The notes below the pieces were generated by a model. That model was not told the DNA's origin, made no database searches, and saw nothing but the letters and a program-made list of their open reading frames with translations. A DNA stretch of 64,000 nt from Verrucomicrobiales bacterium (GTDB lineage Bacteria; Verrucomicrobiota; Verrucomicrobiia; Limisphaerales; J093), in contig JABTUJ010000017.1 in the NCBI GenBank assembly GCA_015075445.1, positions 96,998 to 160,997 of the forward strand, read 5' to 3'. Shown in pieces: positions 51,121 to 59,565 of this stretch. The translations under genes and the position numbers were made by a program. Position 1 is the first letter of the stretch. Each line of letters begins with the position of its first letter.

Positions 51121-51449
51121 TTCGGAGCCCGGCAGCCACTCCCAGCTTGGAACAGGCCTCGACGCAACCCGGTGTCGAGGGCGACGCATCACTGGAGGCC
51201 TTGTCACGACGCCCATCCTGAAGCGGCCCTTCCTGCTGCTGCACCAGCCCTAGTCGTCCTGCCAGTAGAATCCGTCGGGGTCCCCGCTCGGAGCTCTGAC
51301 CCGCTGGTTCCTCTTGACCACCTCCCGCACCTTCATCGGCGCGTGTTGTCTGGTGAGTGCGGGGTCGTGTCGTCCGGATACATCGGTTCCGGGGGGATCG
51401 CTGGCGCGCCACCCCCGGCTACCGTCTCGCATTCGTCCAGGATGCTCTC
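51121..51449. other. Gap without a recognisable gene
   Basis: About 330 bp after the PEP-CTERM gene. A short minus-strand frame ends KVREVVKRNQRVRAPSGDPD plus GFYWQDD at 51250, possibly a real C-terminus of a lost gene; otherwise nothing is recognised. Confidence 0.4.
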
Positions 51450-51667
51450 ACCCGCTGACCTCCGTGGAACCCCGTTGCGTGTCGTGGTCCCTTTCGGCCG
51501 CTCTAATCTCCTCCGTCGATGGTGCGCGCCAGAGCAGCGTCGTGCCCTCGAGGCTGCTGCGAACAGCGGGTTGGCAATGCTTGGCGATCAGGAGCGCGAA
51601 GAACTCCTGGGTCAGGTCCTGGGCGTCCTCCGGCGAGTGGCCGGACCGGCGGATGTAAGCAAGCGTC
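51450..51667 (-). pseudogene. ECF sigma-factor-like fragment cut by a RAYT element
   Basis: The minus strand reads LAYIRRSGHSPEDAQDLTQE followed by FFALLIAKH, the region-2 signature of ECF-type sigma factors common in Planctomycetota and Verrucomicrobiota. The 5' end is truncated exactly at the REP/RAYT element boundary (51668), and the downstream part is no longer recognisable. The missing N-terminus is not found on the other side of the element, so DNA has been lost. Confidence 0.55.
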
Positions 51668-51926
51668 AAGGGGTCGGTCCGATAATCGAAGAAAGCAACC
51701 GACTTGTGCCCCGCGTCCGTTGGTCAAGTTGCGTGTAGGTCCCCTGCAGCCACTTCATCCCGACCACCAGGTTCGCCTCCGGCGTCTCCAGCAGCAGATG
51801 ATAGTGGTTGCCCATGAGCACGTAGGCGTGGATCTGCCAGCCCGTCTTTTCGCAAGCCTCGGCCAGGCACTTCTTCATACCTGCCGGACTCGGCGCCAAT
51901 TCTTACACTATCGGACCGACCCCTTT
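51668..51926 (-). repeat. Short REP/RAYT-derived element, copy 3
   Basis: A 259-bp unit with ends AAGGGGTCGGTCCGATAAT and inverted TATCGGACCGACCCCTTT, nearly identical to copy 1. It retains the RAYT core GWQIHAYVLMGNHYHLLLET on the minus strand but not the rest of the gene. It is inserted between the sigma-factor fragment and the end of the lectin-domain gene. Confidence 0.8.
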
Positions 51927-51935
51927 ACGATTGCC

Positions 51936-54900
51936 TCACCGTCCGATTTCGACGACGCCATACGTCGGCCCCGGTTCGTTGGGATAATCGTTCCAGCGTG
52001 AGCTTCGTGCAGCTCGCGGCAGGGTGAGCGGACCGCCCCAAATGTGCGCGTAGTCCTCTCCACCGGCATCATTCGGCTCGCCGTTCTCGAGGTCCCAGTT
52101 GGTGTAGCTCGGCAGCTCGCCGTTCACCCAAACCCACGTCCCCTCCGAGGCCTCGTCCGTCAGACCGATCCAGAGGTCTGTCGGAACTCCACCGACGTAC
52201 ATGCCAAACGTGGCGTAGATCCACTCGTCTTCGGCCGCATCATTGACTATCGCCAGAGTTCCTCCGAAGCTCTCCGCCTTGCTTTCGGCGTCCTTCCAAC
52301 TGCTGGGCTGCAGCAGGTAATAGACATGGCCGTTGCCTGGATAGACAAACGGCCCCGCGAGGATCGCCGGATCAACGATCACGCGAGCCCCCTTTGCCAA
52401 CCTGAAGAACCCCGTGCTCCCGGTCATCGCCAGGCGCACCACGTTGGTCCCCTCCGATTCCGCCACATCTTCCCACTTCGCCGGCAGCAACTCCGACGTT
52501 CGTTGCAGGCGCACGCCCTCCATCGCCGGCCAGGAAAGCGTGAGCAAACCATCGGCAATCACCGGCGGCGCCAGCGGCGGGTAGATCTGCTGCTCGAGGC
52601 GGTGCACCAAAAGACCCTTGTCGCCGCCAGCCACCAGCACGTTCTGTCCCATAACCGCCACGTCCTCGGCGCGGCCGGTGGTGGTCAGGCCGGTCACCCA
52701 GACCGGCTTGGCCGGATCGCTTAAGTCCACCAGCTCCAACCCGCGATTGCCCTTGGCCAGGTAAGCGTACTTCCCCGCCACCGTCATGGCTTGCACACCC
52801 CAGGTGCGGTGCGTGCCCAGGGGCCGGACGTTGCCCGGGTCGCTCACGTCCAGGATCTCCAACGGGCCCGTCCCCACCAGCACGTACGCCGTCCCCCAGT
52901 TCACCTGCAAGTCCTGCACCGGGCCGCCGAGATCGTAGAGGCCCACGCGGAACGGGTAGCTGGGATCGCTGACATCGAGGATCAGCAGCGTGCTCTCGTC
53001 CGCGACGTAGGCGTAACGCCCTGCCACCGCGACGCGTTGGACCGATCGCTTCGTGGTGTAGCCGCCGACCTTGACCGGGCGTGCCGGGTTGCCCAGGTCC
53101 ACGACCGCCAACCCCGCCTCGTCATCTGCCACGTAGAGCCGGCTTCCCGCGACCGCGAGGTCCAGGACGTAACCCTCGGTGTCGTAATACCCCTTCAAGA
53201 CCGGCTGGGCCGGGTCGGTGAAGTCCACGATCTCGACCGTGCTGAGGAAGTCTAGTTCGTACGAGGCGATGAACGCTGTGCTTCCAGCCAGCACAAAGGC
53301 AGAAGGCGGGAAGAGCGATTCCCAGGTCCCGAGCCAGACCGGCTTCGTTGGGTCCTTTAGGTCAACCAAGGCGACGGCATAATCGCCAACGGCGACGAGG
53401 GCGCGGGTACCCGAAATTGCCAGGCGGTGCACCTGCCCCGGGTTGGGCGCGGCAAGCGCTCCCACCGCGGACAGGTCGGTGCCAACGTACGGGGTGCCGA
53501 CAGGCGGCGTCAGCTCGACCCTGACGTTGTCGAGGCCCCAGCTTTCATCGGCAATTCCCTGCAACCCCATCCCGGTGAAGTCAAAGCGGACGGACGGGTC
53601 CCCGTGCTCGATGGTAAAGGACATGGAATAGACCGAGTCACCGTAGGCAAAGTAGCCCAATGTATCCCGCTCCGCCGCATCCGTCTGCGCCGGAAACACA
53701 CTGTCTGGGAAGGTGCCTGGGAACGACTGAAACTGGTTGCCGGGGCACTCCTCGACTCCAGTGGTCGCGGTATTGGAGAATGTGGCGCGCAATAGAGGCG
53801 GGCGTCCCAGTACCTCCAGTTGCCAGATGTCGGGTCCTCCGCCACAGGTCCCGTTGGCATCCCATGAGCGAATGACAAAGAGATCGAATGAAACCGTCAC
53901 CGCGCTGTGGGCCGGCAACCCATTCAGCCTCAGACTCACCGTTTCGTTGCTGAACTGTCCGAGGAACCGGCGATTCCCGATCGGAGTGGCCTCCGTCTGC
54001 CGATGAGACCACTCGTGGCCGGCCGGACCTTCAAAATCGGCGAAGTACGGCCACGGCCGCTCGGTGACTGTGACCCGTGCAGCGGCACTCGTCGCGGCGC
54101 CGAAGGCATTCCTGACGACCACCGTGTAGTCACCCGCCTCTGTCAGGCGAATGTTCGTCAGGACGAGCGTGGCGTTGGTGGCGTTCGGCAGGTTCACGCC
54201 ATCCTTGCTCCACTGGTACACCAAGGGCCTAGTGCCAAGCGCGCCGACTTCGAGTCTGGAGGTGTCGCCAGTGGTCACCTCCTGTCCAATCGGCTGGAAC
54301 GAGATGAGGGGAGGAGCGTTCGTAAGATTAGCGTCTGAGGGTTGCCGAGATTCGTACAACGCGAGAATCTCGCCGGCGGTCAGCGCCCTCGAGTAGACAC
54401 GCACCTCGTCGATCACCCCACGAAAGTTCTCGGTTGCCGACGGTCCCTGCAGGTTGACAGCCCCGATCAGCATGTCCGCACTGCACGGCTGGATGGAGCC
54501 GCCGGCAGTCTGTTGGTCGCCGAGGACCACGCCGTTTGCATATAGCCTCACCAAGCTGCTGTCCGAGTCGAACGTTGCGGCCAGGTGAGTCCATTCACCG
54601 GAACTCGTTCCTTGCCCCCAGAGGAATAGGCTCACGAGATCGTTATGCCAGTCTTTCGACAACTCGATGCTTGGCCAGGACTTGAGGATGTAGGACCACT
54701 CCTCATTTATGTCATCCCACTTTGAAACGATGACGCCGTCGGATTCAGCCTTGAGCCACGCCGCAAGGGTCAGCCCGCTGGAGGCGCTCAGGCTGACGCT
54801 CGACGGCACCCGAACGAAGGAGTCGCTGGTCCCACTGAAGTGGATCGCCTTGCCTATGATGCCTTCGTCCCAAGTTGCTCCGGGGTGCAGTACGCCATCG

Positions 54901-55109
54901 TTTCCGTGCCCCGACGAATCGTGGGCCAAACTGCCTACGCCATCGTCGAACGGCCAATAGCCGGCCAACCCGTTTGTCAGGAAATCCTGTGCGAGGACGG
55001 GCCGCGGGCCGGCACTGAGAAGCAGGCCCAACGCGAGGACAGCGAACAGGTTCGCCGGGCTCAACGTCTGCGGTCGGCCGGGGCGCAGCTGGATTGAGGG
55101 GGCTTTCAT
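51936..55109 (-). CDS. Giant secreted protein with LamG, Ig-like, LVIVD and C-type lectin domains
   Basis: A 1057-residue exported protein from the ATG at 55109, followed by a long signal peptide (PANLFAVLALGLLLSAGPRP, VLAQ). A LamG domain spans about residues 45-235 (LAGYWPFDDGVGSLAHDSSG, WTHLAATFDSDSSLVRLYAN, FRGVIDEVRVYSRALTAGEI). Next come an Ig-like domain (VYQWSKDGVNLPNATNATLV), a beta-sandwich, and a propeller of LVIVD repeats (VHRLAISGTRALVAVGDYAV, LYVADDEAGLAVVDLGNPAR, YAYVADESTLLILDVSDPSY, YAYLAKGNRGLELVDLSDPA). A C-type lectin domain ends the protein (WKDAESKAESFGGTLAIVND, LWIGLTDEASEGTWVWVNGE). The layout points to carbohydrate binding at the surface. Confidence 0.9.
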   Translation of the reverse strand: MKAPSIQLRPGRPQTLSPANLFAVLALGLLLSAGPRPVLAQDFLTNGLAGYWPFDDGVGSLAHDSSGHGNDGVLHPGATWDEGIIGKAIHFSGTSDSFVRVPSSVSLSASSGLTLAAWLKAESDGVIVSKWDDINEEWSYILKSWPSIELSKDWHNDLVSLFLWGQGTSSGEWTHLAATFDSDSSLVRLYANGVVLGDQQTAGGSIQPCSADMLIGAVNLQGPSATENFRGVIDEVRVYSRALTAGEILALYESRQPSDANLTNAPPLISFQPIGQEVTTGDTSRLEVGALGTRPLVYQWSKDGVNLPNATNATLVLTNIRLTEAGDYTVVVRNAFGAATSAAARVTVTERPWPYFADFEGPAGHEWSHRQTEATPIGNRRFLGQFSNETVSLRLNGLPAHSAVTVSFDLFVIRSWDANGTCGGGPDIWQLEVLGRPPLLRATFSNTATTGVEECPGNQFQSFPGTFPDSVFPAQTDAAERDTLGYFAYGDSVYSMSFTIEHGDPSVRFDFTGMGLQGIADESWGLDNVRVELTPPVGTPYVGTDLSAVGALAAPNPGQVHRLAISGTRALVAVGDYAVALVDLKDPTKPVWLGTWESLFPPSAFVLAGSTAFIASYELDFLSTVEIVDFTDPAQPVLKGYYDTEGYVLDLAVAGSRLYVADDEAGLAVVDLGNPARPVKVGGYTTKRSVQRVAVAGRYAYVADESTLLILDVSDPSYPFRVGLYDLGGPVQDLQVNWGTAYVLVGTGPLEILDVSDPGNVRPLGTHRTWGVQAMTVAGKYAYLAKGNRGLELVDLSDPAKPVWVTGLTTTGRAEDVAVMGQNVLVAGGDKGLLVHRLEQQIYPPLAPPVIADGLLTLSWPAMEGVRLQRTSELLPAKWEDVAESEGTNVVRLAMTGSTGFFRLAKGARVIVDPAILAGPFVYPGNGHVYYLLQPSSWKDAESKAESFGGTLAIVNDAAEDEWIYATFGMYVGGVPTDLWIGLTDEASEGTWVWVNGELPSYTNWDLENGEPNDAGGEDYAHIWGGPLTLPRAARSSRWNDYPNEPGPTYGVVEIGR

Positions 55110-55719
55110 GGACGGATCGGTGCTCAGGTTGATGCGGGAGTCTGGGTGGGTGCTTTGGGCAGGCAGGAGGGCAAAACACCGCTGGGCTTCCCTCCGGTCG
55201 TGCGGCGGATCCGGCAGTTCCTTTGCGCCAGCCGATGGCTGTTGCCGGCTTTCGGCTTGTTTCCGGACGGGCGGTTGGGCTGACAGACCCAGGGGCCTGC
55301 CCGGGGACGCTGATCGGAACTGGTCGTTGCTGCTGAACGCTCTCATAGTGACCTTTCTCGTTGCGGGCCAACCTCCTGCCTGGTTTCCGGCTTTGGCCGG
55401 CGACGCGATCAGGCGCCGTCGCCAACCACCCGGACCGGCAGGGCCTGGAGGCCCTCTACTGGTGAATTACGAGGAATGCCGGAATCCGTTAACAAGCCGC
55501 GGCGAGAAAAATGCCGGGAAGGTGAGCGCACGTACCGGGCGCCCGGGCGCACAGAGCCTGCCCTCGATGCTGATGAGGATGCAAAACTCCGGGTCGGCGG
55601 TTGTCGGTGCACGAGGCAGACCACCTCCTTGGCTCTCGGGGCGCCGGCCGAGCACAGCGAGTCTACGTCCCATGATATTCCGCTGCGCGGAAATCACTCA
55701 AGCAGGAGGTGGATTACTT
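55110..55719. other. Gap between lectin gene and prophage remnant
   Basis: About 600 bp with the lectin-gene promoter on the minus strand. Open frames here are compositional shadows; I see no known domain, tRNA or strong repeat. Confidence 0.45.
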
Positions 55720-56234
55720 CACGGTGGGCAGGGAGGGGGTGGGAAGCGTTCCGCCCGGAGCGTGAGGAGGGAGCGCGGGTCATCTACACCTGGAACGCGT
55801 TGCTGCCGCACTGGATTGAGTGGCGGGCCATCGTGGAGGAGTTCCTGGGCGCGGTGGATGCCATGCGGGTGGGGGGTGACATCGAGCCGATGTTCACCTT
55901 CGTCACCGAGACCCTCGGGGAACCGTGGGACCTGGACCGGTGGCTGGTCACGGGGGATGACTATCTCCAGGAGCGGAAGGCGGACTACGACTTCGGCGAC
56001 CCGTGGCCCCTGGAGAAGACCCGGTTCCTGGCCGCGGATCGGCAGGCACGGGGCGGGGAGCACTACTTCTGGGTGGCGCGGGCCTTCGGGCCGGGCGGGG
56101 CCAGCCGGCTGATCGGCTACGGCCGCTGCAACACGACCCCGGAACTCGAGGAAGTCCGGCGGCAAATGAACGTGCCGGTGGTCAACGCCATGATCGACAC
56201 CGGGTTCAAGGCCTCGGAGGTGTACCGGTTCTGA
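55720..56234 (+). pseudogene. Phage terminase large subunit (GpA-like), C-terminal nuclease fragment
   Basis: In-frame sequence IYTWNALLPHWIEWRAIVEE, FLGAVDAMRVGGDIEPMFTF, VTETLGEPWDLDRWLVTGDD, YFWVARAFGPGGASRLIGYG and NAMIDTGFKASEVYRF matches the region around the nuclease active site of GpA-type terminases. There is no ATPase domain before it, and a TGA follows YRF where family members usually have Cys and continue. It is part of a scrambled prophage; the likely N-terminal part lies 0.8 kb downstream. Confidence 0.65.
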
Positions 56235-56437
56235 CCGGAGGGGCCACCCTGATCGGTGCCCTCAAGGCGTTGGTGACCCAGAAGTGGGCCACCCACGTGC
56301 TCAACGGCCATACCCTGCTGAGCACGGCCGAGGCCGGCGGGTCGGTGACCTTCATCCGAGAATACCACCCTGGCGATCCCGACATGCCTCGAGTCAATCC
56401 TGGGGATCAGATCCGCCGACGCGGGCGGAAACACCGC

Positions 56438-56812
56438 ATGAAGAACAACGCAGACACCACGAAGGAAGCCGCCGCCAAGGATCAGACCCCGAAGGCGAAG
56501 GCCCCGAAGACCAAGCGGGAAGCCGCGCCGAAGGATGAGAAGGCCGAGAAGGTCGCCAAGAAGGCCAAGGCCAAGGCCGACGCCGACGCCGAGACCGGTG
56601 ACCGGTTGCCGGGCAACCTCGACGAGCTGAAGGCGACCAAGGGCGGGTTGGTTTCCTTCCTGTTCCTGAGCGGGAAAGACAAGGAAGCCATCGCCGCCGA
56701 GCTGAAGACGGCGTTCAAGCTCGGGGACGCGCACGCGGCCAAGATCGTCCGTCGCATCACCGGCCGGGTCCGGCTCTTCCAGCGCGTGTTCGAGCTGATG
56801 GCCGCCAAGTAG
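56438..56812 (+). CDS. Small Lys/Ala-rich protein of the prophage remnant
   Basis: A 124-residue protein from the ATG at 56438. The first 60 residues are a basic Lys/Ala/Pro/Glu linker (KAPKTKREAAPKDEKAEKVA). The last 60 form a compact helical domain (NLDELKATKGGLVSFLFLSG, KDKEAIAAELKTAFKLGDAH, KIVRRITGRVRLFQRVFELM) reminiscent of small DNA-binding or phage head-completion proteins. The open frame extends upstream for 60 protein-like residues (TQKWATHVLNGHTLLSTAEA, FIREYHPGDPDMPRVNPGDQ), so a preceding phage gene may be fused to it. A strong terminator follows 25 bp downstream. Confidence 0.6.
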   Translation: MKNNADTTKEAAAKDQTPKAKAPKTKREAAPKDEKAEKVAKKAKAKADADAETGDRLPGNLDELKATKGGLVSFLFLSGKDKEAIAAELKTAFKLGDAHAAKIVRRITGRVRLFQRVFELMAAK

Positions 56813-56836
56813 GCGTCCGGTTCGCCCGCCCCCCAG

Positions 56837-56864
56837 GCCCCTCGGCGACCCCGAGGGGCTTCTT
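56837..56864 (+). terminator. Intrinsic terminator after the Lys/Ala-rich gene
   Basis: GCCCCTCGG and CCGAGGGGC form a perfect 9-bp GC-rich stem with a CGACC loop, followed by TTCTT. It sits 25 bp after the stop of the preceding gene. Confidence 0.75.
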
Positions 56865-57001
56865 GCGTCGCCGGACCGTCGCCCGAGACCGGCCCGAGAA
56901 CCGCCGCGAACCGGTGCCTCGGCGGTTTTCCGCCCCCGGTCAGGGGTAAGGTCCTGCTCCCGCCGCTTCTGCTGCGAGGCGTAACGTTCTCCCCTATAGG
57001 T

Positions 57002-57306
57002 GTGGGACCATTACCTCATCCCCTCGTGGCGGGCTTCTGCGCCGCCTGCAAGCCGGCCGACCGCCGACCTCCGTGGCAGTGGTGTGAAGAGCATGTCCAC
57101 GTGGACGAGACCTCCCCCTTGCCTGGCCGCTGGCGTTCGGACGCCTCCCCCTGGGTCCGGGCCGTGATGGAGGATTTCAGCGACAGCGTCGTTCGCGCCG
57201 CCCAGAGCGCCAAGACCCAGACAGTGATGAACTGCGCCTGCTGGGCGATCTCCGAGGATCCCGGTCCCGCCATGTGGGTCACCGCCACCAAGGATGAACT
57301 CCGGGG
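57002..57306 (+). pseudogene. Phage terminase large subunit, N-terminal fragment
   Basis: The frame encodes VDETSPLPGRWRSDASPWVR, AVMEDFSDSVVRAAQSAKTQ, TVMNCACWAISEDPGPAMWV and TATKDELR. SPWVRAVMEDF with AQSAKTQTVMN is the start of a GpA-type terminase ATPase domain, the latter being its Walker-A-like loop, with a few residues apparently missing between VVR and AAQS. It is cut at 57306, where the first tail-gene copy begins. It lies downstream of the C-terminal terminase fragment, the reverse of normal order. Confidence 0.65.
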
Positions 57307-58792
57307 GAGGGGTCAAACCATGACATTGCCATGACTAAATCGGCTGTGACCGTGCCTGGCCGGGGCGCCCTGACGATCTACTGGGGCACGGCCACGCAGG
57401 GCCTGGACCCCGACCTGGCCCTGAGCGGGGTGGCTCATCCCGCCTACCGCGACCAGTGTTACGTGGTCTTCAATGACTGGTTGCTCGGCGAGAACCGCAA
57501 CCAGGTGCCCGGCATCCAGCTCGATTTGACCCGGCTCCCGGTGGTGAGCTGGCTCACGGTATCGGCCGGTCTGAACGGCGAGGTCAACCCGATTGCCGCC
57601 CTGGGCGAGCTGATGACCAACACCCGGTTCGGAGCCGGCCTGCCCTCCTCGGCCCTGGACACGGTGGGCTGGAACGCGGTGGCGACCCAGTTGTTCACCG
57701 ACGGCTTCAGCCTCTCGGTGTTCCTGGATCAGGTCACCCGCCTGGATGGCTGCTCAACGACTTCCTCGAGTACTGACGCCGCCCCGTACCACACGCTGGG
57801 AAGCTGGAGCTGCGACTGTTGCGTGACACCGTCACGCCGGTCGCCCTGAACCGCGAACCTGCTCGAACCGCCCGACCTGACGGCGCACGGGTGGACCGAG
57901 GTGCTCAACGAGGTGGTGGTCCGGTTCAAGAACCGAGACCGGAATTGGCAGACGGATGCCGTGAGCTGGCGGAACCCGGCCGCCTACGCGGTCACCGGCC
58001 GGCCGCTGACTCAGGCCATCGAATGCGACTGGATCACTGACCCGGCCGTGGCTTGAAGGTCGCCATGGTTTGGGGAAGGCCACAGCCTGCCCTGGCTTGA
58101 AGGCTCCCGGGCCAGGTGGTCCGTGGCTGCCGGTCTTCGGCCCGGGACGATCACCCTGACGTACCCGACGGCCGGCATTATTGACGTGCGCTTGCGGATC
58201 CTCGGGTCGAGGTGCCGCCGGAAGCGCCGGACGTGCTCTTGACCGTGCGCGAGGACTCCGCCCACCTGATGGTCAATGACTATCCGGTCCCGGCCGACTC
58301 TGCGCTCGAGCCGATCATCTACGCCCCGCTCCCCTGCCATGACGTGCTGGTGTTCGAGTTGCCCCTGGCCTGGACCGGCAAGACGGCCGCGCGGCTGCTC
58401 GTGCTACCGGCCAGGGGCGAGACGCTCTCGAGCGCCTGGACCCTTTGGTGGGAGCGCTCCAGCAACAGCTTCTCGGCCGTGGGGGAGAGCGGCCTGTTCG
58501 GACGCCGGGGCCAGTTGAATGCCGGCCTGTCCTCGACGGGCCTGTTCTACCTCGAGGGGGGCCTCGACGTGACGTTCACCAGCCCGGACGATGATCTCGA
58601 GGACATGCCCTTTGATGAGGGCGTCGGCGCCCGGCGGTTCCTGATCTTCCTCGGCGACGGGATCCTGCTTAGCTGGTCGCCGACGTTGGTGTCCGCCGGC
58701 CGGTACACCCTGAGCGTGGTCCGTGCCCAGTTCGGAACCGTGCGGCGGACCCATGCCCTTGGTGCGGAGTGCTGGTGCGTCCAGCTCGAGGG
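57307..58792 (+). pseudogene. Phage tail-tip protein, tandem copy 1 (frameshifted)
   Basis: The ATG at 57331 starts MTKSAVTVPGRGALTIYWGT, then LALSGVAHPAYRDQCYVVFN, VPGIQLDLTRLPVVSWLTVS and TRFGAGLPSSALDTVGWNAV, which resemble the central region of J/gp13-type tail attachment proteins. Frameshifts near 57750 and 58055 break it, and it resumes as DVLLTVREDSAHLMVNDYPV to ECWCVQLE. There it is abruptly followed by the start of copy 2. It shares its first 40 bases, including GAGGGGTCAAACCATGAC, exactly with copies 2 and 3. Confidence 0.6.
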
Positions 58793-59565
58793 GAGGGGTC
58801 AAACCATGACATTGCCATGACTAAATCGGCTGTGACCGTGCCTGGCCGGGGCGCCCTGACGATCTACTGGGGCACGGCCACGCAGGGCCTGGACCCCGAC
58901 CTGGCCCTGAGCGGGGTGGCTCATCCCGCCTACCGCGACCAGTGTTACGTGGTCTTCGATGACTGGTTCCTGGGCGAGAACCGCAACCAGGTGCCCGGCA
59001 TCCAGTTCGAGCTGACCCGGCTCCCGGTGGTGAGCTGGCTCACGGTCAGTGCGGGCCTCAACGGCGAGGTCAACCAGATTGCGGCCCTGGGCGAGCTGAT
59101 GACCGACGCCCGGTTCGGAGCCGGCCTACCATCGTCGGCCCTGGACACGGTAGGCTGGAACACGGTGGCGACCCAGTTGTTCAACGACGGCTTCAGCCTC
59201 TCGGTGTTCCTGGACCAGGTCACCCGCCTGGACGGCCTGCTCAACGACTTCCTCGAGTACCTCGACGCCGCCCTGTACCACACGCCAGCCGGGAAGCTGA
59301 GCCTGCGGTTGTTACGGGACAGCGTCACACCGGTCGCCCTGGACGCCGGCAGCCTGCTCGAACCGCCCGACCTGACGGCGCACGGGTGGACGGAGGTGGT
59401 CAACGAGGTGGTGGTGCGGTTCAAGAACCGGGACCGCAATTGGCAGACGGATGCGGTGAGCTGGCGCAACCCGGCGGCCTTCAACGTCACCGGCCGGCCG
59501 CTGACCCAGGCGCTCGAGTGCGACTGGATCACCGACCCGGCCGTGGCCTGGAAGGTCGCCAAGGG
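58793..59565 (+). pseudogene. Phage tail-tip protein, tandem copy 2 (3'-truncated)
   Basis: An open frame from the ATG at 58817 gives about 245 residues colinear with copy 3, including RTRLDGLLNDFLEYLDAALY-type sequence, LRLLRDSVTPVALDAGSLLE and VVRFKNRDRNWQTDAVSWRN. It ends at DPAVAWKVAK, after which the frame enters the GRGQTMTLP leader of copy 3. Copy 2 differs from copy 3 at scattered positions, so it is a diverged duplicate rather than an exact repeat. Confidence 0.6.

Noticed and set aside
56230..56240. TGA after YRF in the terminase fragment where relatives usually have Cys
   Set aside because: Read-through meets another stop within a few codons and the downstream frame is not terminase-like, so this is truncation, not recoding.
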